A stretch of DNA of 15,457 nt from Flavobacteriales bacterium UBA5692. Lineage in GTDB: Bacteria > Bacteroidota > Bacteroidia > Flavobacteriales_D > Sanyastnellaceae. Below the pieces are notes generated by a model. The model made no database searches. It had not been told where the DNA came from and saw only the letters and a program-made list of their open reading frames with translations. Positions within the stretch are counted from its first letter, which is position 1, and every line of letters starts with the position of its first letter. Position numbers and translations under genes: made by a program. Below, piece by piece: positions 6,689 through 14,237 of the stretch. The DNA lies in the NCBI GenBank assembly GCA_002420235.1, contig DIHQ01000048.1, positions 2,055-17,511 of the forward strand, read 5' to 3'.

Positions 6689-7894
6689 TCAACGCTTCCT
6701 TCTTTTTCCCAAGATGGCCCACAAAGTCAAACCGGAGAGGAAAGTGATGGTTGAAATCACTTCGGCTTGGGTTACGTGCATACCCAACAGATCCATCTCC
6801 ACATTCACCCGGATTTTTTCAATGAAAAAGCGCTCCAATCCGTTAAAGACACAGTACAATGCAAAAAGCCGACCGGGAGTGACTATTCTTCGGCGTACGC
6901 TCCAAAGTAATCCAAAAATAATCAGACACATGAGCGTTTCATAAAATGCAGTCGGGTAAACTCCCGGGTCAAGGTAGGTGCCGTATCCTTCAAAAATGGG
7001 CCATGGATCATCTGGTCCGATAAGCCTTCCTGTGTATCCTGCAGGACGAGCTCCATAAACACCATTGACGTTATTCGGAAACGAATATGACCACATCCAA
7101 TCTGGAAGAAATCCCATCCAGTCTGGTTTGGGATTAGAATTTGGAATGCCCCAATCTCCGTCGCCGCTCACCTGACAGCCAATGCGTCCAATGCCATAAG
7201 CCAACATCAATCCTGGCGCCGTGGCATCTGCAAGCGGAAGGAACTTTAAGTTATTGCGCAGTGCATAGATGTAAACGGACAAGCCACCGACAATCAAACC
7301 ACCGTATATCGTCAATCCGCCGAGGAAATTTTGCAAAGATGGCTCGCGAAAAAATCGAACCATCTCTTCAGGGTATTCGAGAAGGTGAAAAAATTTAGCT
7401 CCGGTAATCCCTCCAATGGCAGCGACTGTAACGATACCTCCAACATGTTGATTAGCAGGGATATAAACAGTCTCTTTTGAAAGTTTTTTACCTGACTTTC
7501 TCGATTCCCAATAACGCCAACCGACGAAAATAGCAGCGATTATTAAACCTAAAATGGGGCTTCCTTCAAGGCTAAAAAGGTGGCGTTGTGGCAGCCCGGA
7601 CTGGAAGAGTACTTCAGCATTTAGGGCTAGATATATGAGCTTCCAACCCAAAATAAATCCGACTACCGCTTGTGAGAGGTACTCAGTCCAAGAAACAGGC
7701 CCGCCAATGGTTAGCGTGGTTTGGGTCGGTTGAAAAATCCCTAAGCTTTGTTTTCGATCAATCTCCCTTCGAAGCGTAAACGCCGCACCAACGAAAGCGA
7801 GCGCCACGAACAGTCCAAAACTATTAATCAGTTTTAATGCCGCAATTTCCCAGCCGAAAAGATCCGACAGTGCATGGTATAAGGTCGGGTACAT
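6689..7894 (-). CDS. Lgt-like prolipoprotein diacylglyceryl transferase family protein (divergent)
   Basis: This 401-residue polytopic membrane protein belongs to the Lgt family, which transfers diacylglycerol from phosphatidylglycerol to the lipobox cysteine of prolipoproteins. Recognisable parts are IYGGLI (Y197), LMLAYGIGRIGCQVSGDGDWG (R237, C240), YPTAFYETLM and the C-terminal ERFFIEK (R355, E359). The arginines matching E. coli R143 and R239 and the glutamate matching E243 are kept. However, the position of E. coli Y26 is Phe (NSFG, F26), H103 is Tyr (Y197 in YGGLI) and N146 is Cys (C240). It is also longer than E. coli Lgt (291 residues), with extra sequence before GGLTIYGG. It is therefore better treated as a paralogue of uncertain substrate than as proven Lgt. 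Its start lies two bases after the mtaB stop, so the two are co-transcribed. Confidence 0.8.
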   Translation of the reverse strand: MYPTLYHALSDLFGWEIAALKLINSFGLFVALAFVGAAFTLRREIDRKQSLGIFQPTQTTLTIGGPVSWTEYLSQAVVGFILGWKLIYLALNAEVLFQSGLPQRHLFSLEGSPILGLIIAAIFVGWRYWESRKSGKKLSKETVYIPANQHVGGIVTVAAIGGITGAKFFHLLEYPEEMVRFFREPSLQNFLGGLTIYGGLIVGGLSVYIYALRNNLKFLPLADATAPGLMLAYGIGRIGCQVSGDGDWGIPNSNPKPDWMGFLPDWMWSYSFPNNVNGVYGARPAGYTGRLIGPDDPWPIFEGYGTYLDPGVYPTAFYETLMCLIIFGLLWSVRRRIVTPGRLFALYCVFNGLERFFIEKIRVNVEMDLLGMHVTQAEVISTITFLSGLTLWAILGKRRKR

Positions 7895-7896
7895 CG

Positions 7897-9204
7897 TTAA
7901 GCTGGTATTTTTTGCGAAATGATGCCAGAAGCGTAGCCTGCGGCATGAACGGTGTTAATTTGTACAGAGGTAATTGTGTTTGCTTTTGCGGTAGGTGCGT
8001 CAATACCAACGCGCACATATTCCGGGGTATATCCAAATCGCAAACCGTCTTCGACGCTTTCCTCAAATAGCACTTGTTTCGCCGTACCAACGAATTGTTC
8101 GTAATGCTTTCGCTGCTTTTTTAGTGATAACATTCGCAGCTGCTTGGTTCGGTTTTTGCGTACATCGACCGGCACGTTCTCTGTCATACGGGGTGCAGTT
8201 GTGCGCGCACGCTCGGAATAGGTAAATACGTGTAAATAGCTAATTGGCAAATCCAAAAGAAACGCTTGAGTTTCTTCGAAAGCTGCATCGGTTTCATTTG
8301 GAAAACCTGTGATAACATCAACTCCGATGCTAGCGTTAGGTAAAACCTTTCGAATGGCCTCAATCCGTTGTCGATACAAGGCCGTCCCGTAGCGCCGTCT
8401 CATAGCCTTGAGCACGCGATCAGAACCGCTTTGAAGAGGAATGTGAAAATGGGGTTGAAATTTGTTGCTGTCAGCAACCCACTTGATAATTTCAGGAGTT
8501 AAGAGGTTGGGCTCAATGCTGCTGATACGAAATCGCGGAGCGGGCACCTCTTTGTCTAGAGCGCGTACAAGATTAAAAAACGTTTCGCCTGTGGATTTGC
8601 CAAAATCCCCAATGTTCACCCCCGTCAAAACGATTTCTTTTGCTCCTTGACTGGCTGCTGATTGGGCCGTTAAAACGGTTTCTTTAATAGAAGCGTTTCT
8701 CGAACGACCGCGGGCTAGCGGAATGGTGCAGAATGAGCAAAAGTAATCGCACCCGTCTTGCACCTTCAAGAACGTTCGAGTGCGGTCTTGACTAGAAAAG
8801 CCGGGGATGAAACTACGGACTTCATTGATTGGGCCTACTGCGACTTCCGATTGGGACTTTTTGTTGCTAATGTGATTGAGTAGATTGAATTTTTCGGCGG
8901 CACCCAAAACGATATCAACGCCCTCTATGTCGCTAATCTCCTTCGGTTTCAATTGTGCGTAACAACCGATGACAGCCACAAAGGCTTCCGGGTTGCTATT
9001 CAATGCACGACGAACGGCGTTTCTGCACTTTGCATCGGCTTGCTCTGTGACACTGCAGGTGTTAATGACGACAACATCCGGGGCGTCGTCTATTCCTACT
9101 CGGGCATATCCAGCTTCGCTTAATTCCCGCGCAATGGTAGAAGTCTCAGAAAAATTGAGTTTACAGCCTAAGGTGTGAAATGCAGCAGTTCCGCCGGGAG
9201 TCAT
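7897..9204 (-). CDS. mtaB: tRNA t6A37 methylthiotransferase MtaB
   Basis: MtaB is a radical-SAM enzyme that adds a methylthio group to t6A at position 37 of ANN-decoding tRNAs, stabilising codon pairing. The 435-residue protein shows the three N-terminal cluster cysteines (C14 in HTLGCKLNFSET, C50 in NTCSVT, C81 in IGCYAQ) and the radical-SAM CxxxCxxC (C152, C156, C159 in GCDYFCSFC). HIPLQSGSDRVLKAMRRRY and DVITGFPNETDAAFEET follow, with a TRAM-like RNA-binding segment near the end. The HTLGCKLN start and overall length favour MtaB over MiaB or RimO. The ATG at 9204 is the natural start. It heads the five-gene minus-strand run and is divergent from the FG-GAP protein gene. Confidence 0.92.
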   Translation of the reverse strand: MTPGGTAAFHTLGCKLNFSETSTIARELSEAGYARVGIDDAPDVVVINTCSVTEQADAKCRNAVRRALNSNPEAFVAVIGCYAQLKPKEISDIEGVDIVLGAAEKFNLLNHISNKKSQSEVAVGPINEVRSFIPGFSSQDRTRTFLKVQDGCDYFCSFCTIPLARGRSRNASIKETVLTAQSAASQGAKEIVLTGVNIGDFGKSTGETFFNLVRALDKEVPAPRFRISSIEPNLLTPEIIKWVADSNKFQPHFHIPLQSGSDRVLKAMRRRYGTALYRQRIEAIRKVLPNASIGVDVITGFPNETDAAFEETQAFLLDLPISYLHVFTYSERARTTAPRMTENVPVDVRKNRTKQLRMLSLKKQRKHYEQFVGTAKQVLFEESVEDGLRFGYTPEYVRVGIDAPTAKANTITSVQINTVHAAGYASGIISQKIPA

Positions 9205-9305
9205 GGTGCGAATTTAAAAGAGTTTTCAGCGGCTTGAACACTTTTCTTACGAATTGGTTGAGTTGGTGGGTATATTGCACATCTTCCTAAAACCTTCACC
9301 GGACC
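9205..9305. promoter_or_regulatory. Divergent promoter region between mtaB and the FG-GAP protein gene
   Basis: These 101 bases must hold both divergent promoters. On the plus strand TATATTG (9271-9277) partly resembles a -7 element but lacks a TTG at the right distance. On the minus strand TAAATTCG, ending three bases before the mtaB ATG, is one base off TAnnTTTG. That would make mtaB nearly leaderless. Neither is convincing alone. Confidence 0.3.
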
Positions 9306-12113
9306 ATGAGAAATATCTTCCTCTCTCTTAACTTCTTAGCTGCCTGTTCACTGGTTACAGCTCAATCATTTACCAATGCATCGTCGATTCTTCCAGGCGA
9401 TTACAATAGCGGCAACTGCGTTGGTTTTACGGATATGGACAACGATGGTTTAGATGACATCATCGTTCTGGATCAATCAAAAACAGTCAAAATTCTTTAC
9501 CAAGATGCCTCAGGTAGCTTCATCGAGGTGGATTACGGTAACGTTTCCAACAGCAATCAATGGGGTATGACCATTGGTGATTACGATAACGATGGGCACA
9601 AGGACGTGTTTGCCGGTGGTGCATATGACGGTGTGCATGTCAAGCATATTGACGCTGTTGGATCATGGAGTGATATGGACTTGGAGAATGGTTCCATGTT
9701 TATGCAGGCTTGTAATTTCGCTGACATCGATAATGATGGACAGCTTGATGCCTTCGGTTGTCATGACGATGCCCTTTCTCGTATTTGGAAGGGCAATGGA
9801 AGCGATTTGGACATTGACGAGACCCTGATTGATTTGACGAACTACGATTTTTCGGATTATCCCAATACTGACCACAGCGGCAACTACGGAACCGTTTTCA
9901 GTGACTTCGATCAGGACGGGGATGTGGATTTGACTATCGCTAAGTGCCGGCAGTTTGTGAATGATCCGTTTGACCCACGACGTGTGAACCAGATTTGGTT
10001 GAATAATGGCGATGGTTCATTTTCGGAGGTGGCAGAGGAGCGCGGATTGGTGCTCAACGAACAAAGTTGGACAGTGGACTACGCTGATTACGATAATGAT
10101 GGAGATTTTGATTGTTTCTTGACCAATCACTCTACTACAATGACGCTATTGCAAAACGATGGCAACGGTTATTTCAACGACGTTACTGAAGAAGCAGGTT
10201 TAGACTTTAGTGGGTTTGCTCTGCAAGCGAAGATGGCTGATTTTGATAACGATGGTTTTGTTGATGTCATCGTGTCAGGTGGGGTGCATCGCTTCTACCG
10301 CAATAACGGTGACGGAACGTTTACCGAAGACGAGCCTTTTACGGCAGGAGACACAATGCATAGTTTTGCAATTGGAGATGTCAACCGCGATGGAACCATT
10401 GATGTATATGCGACTTACGGCAATGGTTACAACTCACCGGATAATGGAAATGATGACATTTTGTGGTTGAATACAGGGAATGATAACCACTGGATTGCGT
10501 TTGACTTAGAAGGCATTGTTTCGAATAAAGACGCCGTTGGTACAGCGGTGGTATTGACCGGTGATTTTGGGACGATGATTCGAGAAGTGCGAGCCGGTGA
10601 GAGCTATGGCATTACCAACACTTTTGCTTGCATGTTTGGCTTGGGCGCCCACGAGACAATCGAAACAGCAACCATAAAATGGCCAAGCGGAATGGAAACT
10701 ACCATCGATAATCCAGCCATTGATCAGTATCATAATCTCTTAGAAGCTCCGTGTATGACGGAGGTTGAACTCGAAGTCCCAATGGAGTTGTCACTTTGTC
10801 CAGGTGAAACGATTGAGTTAGTTGTGAGTGGTGCCTTTGAATCTTATACCTGGTCCACGGGAGCTTCAACTTCCTCCATCGAAGTTGGGCAGGCTGGTCT
10901 TTACAGCGTGGTTGTTTACGACGCTGACGGATGTGCAGCTACCTCAGAATCAGTCTCTGTCACGACCATTTCGGCACAAGCTCCTGAAGTTCAAGTGATT
11001 GGTGAATTGACATTTTGCGAAGGCAATGCGGTTGAATTCATTGGGCCAAATGGCGCGGAATGGATGTGGTCAAATGGCGAAACAACACAAAGTATCACGG
11101 TCACGGAATCTGGAGCATATTCCCTCATTTTAATCGACGATTGTGGCAATGATAACCCGTCGGCAGAATTTCTCGTTGAAGTGCTTGATTCGCCAGATGT
11201 TCCAGTCATCACAGGCCCTAACGAAGTCGGTGGTGATGAGCCATTCACATTGACCTCAACAACCGAGTCCACACGATGGTACGACGATGAGACTGCATTA
11301 ATCCCCCTTTTCATTGGTGCCGCTTATGAAACGACGATTTCAGAAACTACCACGTTATGGGTGGAAGACATCAACGACTCAGGTTTAGAAGAAGGCATTG
11401 GTGGCCGAATGGGCATGGGTGACGGTCAATACCACGACAATAGCGTTCGTTGGTTGCTGTTTGATGCGTATGAAGATTTGGTGATTCACACTGTAGATGT
11501 ATATGCCAATGGCGACGGAGAGCGCGAGATTGGGGTCATTGATTCAGACGGTAACGTATTAGAATCAGGCGTCTTCGATTTGTTAGATGGATTGAACACG
11601 CTGACTTTGGATTTTGAAATTCCGGAAGGAACTGATTATGGCTTACGTTCATTTGACAATGATCCGCAATTGTGGCGGGACGGACCGGGAACTGATATGT
11701 CATACCCATATGAATTGGGAACATTAGGGTCTATCACACAAAGCACGGCAGGTGGTGATAATGCGACTAACTATTACTATTTCTTCTATAATTGGGTTGT
11801 TCAGACGCCTTTCGAAGGTTGCCCATCTGATCGAATTCCTGTGACCATCACGATTGTTGGTATGGAGGAAGAGGGTGGTGCTGTTCAATCGGCTTACCCC
11901 AACCCAACAAAAGGCATTATTCAATTGACAGTCGATGCAGCATTTGCTACGGCAGATTGGAGTCTGCTGAACGGCTTGGGACAGGAGATTGCGACAGGTC
12001 AACTCAACGGTGCAGTAAGTTCACTAGATTTCACGAGCCAGGGTGTTGGACAGTACCTGCTTCAACTGCGAAATGAGACCGACTCACAAATGGTAAAACT
12101 TATCCTGAAATAA
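9306..12113 (+). CDS. Secreted FG-GAP/ASPIC-UnbV repeat protein with type A T9SS signal
   Basis: The 935-residue protein starts with a signal peptide (MRNIFLSLNFLAACSLVTAQ). Seven FG-GAP/VCBS-type repeats follow, each with a calcium-binding DxDxDGxxD-like loop starting near D43, D92, D140, D200, D261, D312 and D358, forming a likely beta-propeller. An ASPIC/UnbV domain spans about 394-478 (NHWIAFDLEG to KWPSGMET). Two Ig-like repeats with CPGETIEL/WSTGAS and CEGNAVEF/WSNGET patterns run to about 620, followed by a third Ig-like stretch beginning near PDVPVITGPN. Residues about 696-831 form a separate beta-rich domain I cannot name. The C-terminal 73 residues (from YPNPTKG near 864) are the type A T9SS sorting domain ending in MVKLILK. 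It should be exported across the outer membrane and anchored or released. The role is probably adhesion or carbohydrate binding; no catalytic residues were identified. A strong terminator follows. Confidence 0.88.
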   Translation: MRNIFLSLNFLAACSLVTAQSFTNASSILPGDYNSGNCVGFTDMDNDGLDDIIVLDQSKTVKILYQDASGSFIEVDYGNVSNSNQWGMTIGDYDNDGHKDVFAGGAYDGVHVKHIDAVGSWSDMDLENGSMFMQACNFADIDNDGQLDAFGCHDDALSRIWKGNGSDLDIDETLIDLTNYDFSDYPNTDHSGNYGTVFSDFDQDGDVDLTIAKCRQFVNDPFDPRRVNQIWLNNGDGSFSEVAEERGLVLNEQSWTVDYADYDNDGDFDCFLTNHSTTMTLLQNDGNGYFNDVTEEAGLDFSGFALQAKMADFDNDGFVDVIVSGGVHRFYRNNGDGTFTEDEPFTAGDTMHSFAIGDVNRDGTIDVYATYGNGYNSPDNGNDDILWLNTGNDNHWIAFDLEGIVSNKDAVGTAVVLTGDFGTMIREVRAGESYGITNTFACMFGLGAHETIETATIKWPSGMETTIDNPAIDQYHNLLEAPCMTEVELEVPMELSLCPGETIELVVSGAFESYTWSTGASTSSIEVGQAGLYSVVVYDADGCAATSESVSVTTISAQAPEVQVIGELTFCEGNAVEFIGPNGAEWMWSNGETTQSITVTESGAYSLILIDDCGNDNPSAEFLVEVLDSPDVPVITGPNEVGGDEPFTLTSTTESTRWYDDETALIPLFIGAAYETTISETTTLWVEDINDSGLEEGIGGRMGMGDGQYHDNSVRWLLFDAYEDLVIHTVDVYANGDGEREIGVIDSDGNVLESGVFDLLDGLNTLTLDFEIPEGTDYGLRSFDNDPQLWRDGPGTDMSYPYELGTLGSITQSTAGGDNATNYYYFFYNWVVQTPFEGCPSDRIPVTITIVGMEEEGGAVQSAYPNPTKGIIQLTVDAAFATADWSLLNGLGQEIATGQLNGAVSSLDFTSQGVGQYLLQLRNETDSQMVKLILK

Positions 12114-12138
12114 GGGTAGGATCTCCAAGAAGTGAAGA

Positions 12139-12168
12139 AGCGGTGGCTGAGGCTACCGCTTTTTTTTT
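12139..12168 (+). terminator. Intrinsic terminator of the FG-GAP protein gene
   Basis: AGCGGTGGC (12139-12147), a four-base loop TGAG and GCTACCGCT (12152-12160) form a nine-pair stem with one G-U pair, followed by a run of nine T (12160-12168). This is a textbook Rho-independent terminator 26 bases after the stop codon at 12113. Its 3' half lies inside the end of the convergent YigZ gene, where the T-run is read as the lysine codons of the KKKR tail. Confidence 0.9.
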
Positions 12169-12770
12169 GTAGACTGAATTTGACACTCATAAAAATCATC
12201 TAAGGCTCGACGCAAGGCCTTGTACTGAGATTCACGAACAGTTAAATGAAACGTGCATGAATCGCTAAACTCCCGCTTTGCAATACGCGCTCCGTACTTT
12301 TCACATATGGCGATAACTGTTCCAATGAAATTGTACGGGCAATCAATGGTTAAGGAATGCTCAACAAATCGCTGAACAATCTTTCCGTTTTCGAGAGCCA
12401 TTAAAGTGGCTTTTTTGTAGGCATCCATTAAACCGCTCGTGCCGAGTTTTATGCCGCCGAAATACCGGACTACCACCCCAAGGCAGTTGGTGAGTCCTTT
12501 CGACTTGAATACACCAAGAATCGGAGGTCCTGCGCTATTCATTGGCTCACCGTCATCAGATGTGCGCCACACCGTGCCTGCCGGGCCTATTCGATATGCG
12601 AATGCGTGGTGCCGTGCTCCGTGATGTTCCTTGCGTAAAACTTTGAGGTGCGCTTTCACATCGTCGATTTGTGCAACAGGGAAAACATAACCATAATGTT
12701 TCGAACCTTTGACCTTGTACACCGCATCAGCCGGTGCCTCAATGGTGCTGAAAGCATCATCTTCAATCAT
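12153..12770 (-). CDS. YigZ/IMPACT family protein
   Basis: This 205-residue cytoplasmic protein belongs to the YigZ/IMPACT (UPF0029) family. Its hallmarks are GSKHYGYVFPV near the start, HHAFAYRIG, the strongly conserved RTSDDGEPMNSAGPPIL, and VVVRYFGGIKLGTSGLMDAYKKAT. The second half (about 130-200) fits the smaller C-terminal domain with an EF-G-domain-like fold. Eukaryotic IMPACT regulates the GCN2 pathway; the bacterial role is unclear, with a link to translation or nucleic acid suggested by the fold only. The gene is convergent with the FG-GAP protein gene, and its last codons (Ser-Thr-Lys-Lys-Lys-Arg) overlap that gene's terminator. It sits 124 bases after porT, so it may have its own promoter. 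Confidence 0.9.
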   Translation of the reverse strand: MIEDDAFSTIEAPADAVYKVKGSKHYGYVFPVAQIDDVKAHLKVLRKEHHGARHHAFAYRIGPAGTVWRTSDDGEPMNSAGPPILGVFKSKGLTNCLGVVVRYFGGIKLGTSGLMDAYKKATLMALENGKIVQRFVEHSLTIDCPYNFIGTVIAICEKYGARIAKREFSDSCTFHLTVRESQYKALRRALDDFYECQIQSTKKKR

Positions 12771-12894
12771 TAGGCATGAAATTTAGGAGTGAGAAATGCG
12801 GTGTGCCTCGAGGCAGCATGTTTCCATTTAACTTCAACGAAAAAGCAATTTCCTTTAAGATATAGGTGATGTTCGTGCCTTAAGCGTAGCGCAT
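12771..12894. other. Gap between porT and the YigZ gene
   Basis: These 124 bases have no coding signal. TGCCTCGAGGCA (12804-12815) is a perfect twelve-base palindrome that can fold as a four-pair stem with a TCGA loop. On the minus strand TAAATTTC near the YigZ start is one base off the -7 consensus but has no matching -33 element. No strong terminator for porT is visible. Confidence 0.4.
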
Positions 12895-13638
12895 TTAACC
12901 CTCAAAGCACAAAGAAAGAACGAATGATCGGGTTTTGAGTGACTGCATCGGGGCTGAATATCTGCTTTCGTCTTGTATTAAAATATTGCGGTTGCCCAAT
13001 TCGAATTTGCCTTCAATACTAAATTTAAAAAACGGAAGAAAAATATCCACGCCAGCACCCAAATCAATAGAACTATTGCCCGATTCCAATCGTAGGATGA
13101 AGTCGCTCGCAAGTTGCTGATTTGTTTCCTCCTGCGATTGCATATCCTTGCTGAATTTGCCTCCGATGAGTGCGTATGCAGCAAAGTTTCCGACACGGTC
13201 GGTCCTCAATTTCAAGAGCAAGGGAAAATTTAAATAAACCGATTCAGTGCGAAGCATTTTCAAGTCCGATTCCCCATCCTTCTCAAATCGATATTCCAAG
13301 GCACGGTCCTGGAAGGAAAGACCCGGTATGAAGCGAATGTGGAAGTTCTTTGTTGCATCCCATGAAGCAACCAATCCCAAATTGAATCCGGCCTGGGGTT
13401 GATTCACAATTGCGAGCAGACTGTCGCTAAAGCTAAAGTCAGGGGTAAGGGTAAGGTTGAAATCTGACTGATTTCCCGATAATGCGAAACCAAAATGATA
13501 TTTTTTGGAGTCAAAAGCTGCGAGATTTTTACGTCCTTGTTGTGCTGATACAGATCCAAATGTTGTAACCCATGCGATTACAATAATTACCAGCGATTTG
13601 AAGGTGACGGCTGTCTTGGAGTAAGCAGATGAACTCAT
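12895..13638 (-). CDS. porT: PorT-family outer-membrane beta-barrel protein (T9SS component)
   Basis: The 247-residue protein has a signal peptide (hydrophobic 16-28, cleavage after SVSA at residue 32), then KKYHFGFALSGNQSDFNL, the characteristic opening of PorT family proteins. The rest alternates aromatic/aliphatic strands and polar turns as in an eight-stranded barrel (for example FHIRFIPGLSFQD, SVYLNFPLLLKLR, FAAYALIGGKFSKD, SIDLGAGVDIFLPFFKFSIEGKF), and it ends in a barrel-like strand FVLSLCFEG. Porphyromonas gingivalis PorT is of nearly the same length and is needed for T9SS assembly. The window also encodes two T9SS cargo-type proteins. It lies 50 bases after the preceding membrane-protein gene and probably belongs to the rho operon. 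A different PorT-like barrel is possible, but the N-terminal motif and length favour true PorT/SprT. Confidence 0.82.
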   Translation of the reverse strand: MSSSAYSKTAVTFKSLVIIVIAWVTTFGSVSAQQGRKNLAAFDSKKYHFGFALSGNQSDFNLTLTPDFSFSDSLLAIVNQPQAGFNLGLVASWDATKNFHIRFIPGLSFQDRALEYRFEKDGESDLKMLRTESVYLNFPLLLKLRTDRVGNFAAYALIGGKFSKDMQSQEETNQQLASDFILRLESGNSSIDLGAGVDIFLPFFKFSIEGKFELGNRNILIQDESRYSAPMQSLKTRSFVLSLCFEG

Positions 13639-13688
13639 CGTTTAGTAATGTGCGCAAAATCTATTAACGGATTTGCCCTTGCAGTATT

Positions 13689-14237
13689 TCATTCCCACTT
13701 GCCATTCCATATTCGGGGTATAAGTGCGGCAAATATCGCAGAGAGCACCGCCGCTGTGAATATCCACGAAATCAGTACCGTGCCTATGAAAAACAGAGGA
13801 GAAAAAAAGACCTCAATGTTGGCTGCCTGTTTCGCATAGATTGCATCTCTAGATTGCTCACCCATTGCTGGATTCATGCGTTGGACTGCCGATAATTCTG
13901 CGGGGTCATTTATGAAATCTTGCAGCATTTGGAGCTGTTGCTTTTTGCGTTGCTCAATGGTTTCTGGTACGATGCCATAGTACCAAACTCCCATTGAGCA
14001 GGATAATAAGAAACTGTACATGACTGCCGTCTTTGATACATTTTTCCAGCGAAGAATAAAGTTGACCTCGTTCTTTCGTTGATATGCAGCAAGTGTTGTT
14101 ATTCCAATAACGCAAGCAAGGTTTAAGAAGATTCCTGCTTGATTGGATTGCTCCCACGACCAGGTGCCTAAACCGTACAGTTTGACCGTAAACCAGGCCG
14201 CGATTCCAAAGACGAAAAACAGGCGAATTTTATCCAT
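13689..14237 (-). CDS. Four-segment inner-membrane protein, DUF4199-like
   Basis: This 182-residue protein has hydrophobic segments at about 5-24, 35-52, 69-88 and 146-172. Between the third and fourth lies a charged helical loop ([18 protein letters not shown] to about 140). This layout, with a polar helical loop before the last segment, matches DUF4199 proteins, which are common and uncharacterised in Bacteroidota; the assignment is from layout and general resemblance only. The start ATG at 14237 overlaps the rho stop by eight bases, so translation is probably coupled. porT follows 50 bases downstream. No enzymatic motif was seen, and a function cannot be given. Confidence 0.7.
   Translation of the reverse strand: MDKIRLFFVFGIAAWFTVKLYGLGTWSWEQSNQAGIFLNLACVIGITTLAAYQRKNEVNFILRWKNVSKTAVMYSFLLSCSMGVWYYGIVPETIEQRKKQQLQMLQDFINDPAELSAVQRMNPAMGEQSRDAIYAKQAANIEVFFSPLFFIGTVLISWIFTAAVLSAIFAALIPRIWNGKWE

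Noticed and set aside
9306..12113. FG-GAP protein considered as an enzyme
   Set aside because: The acidic loops are calcium-binding propeller loops and the ASPIC/UnbV segment has no catalytic assignment that can be read from sequence.
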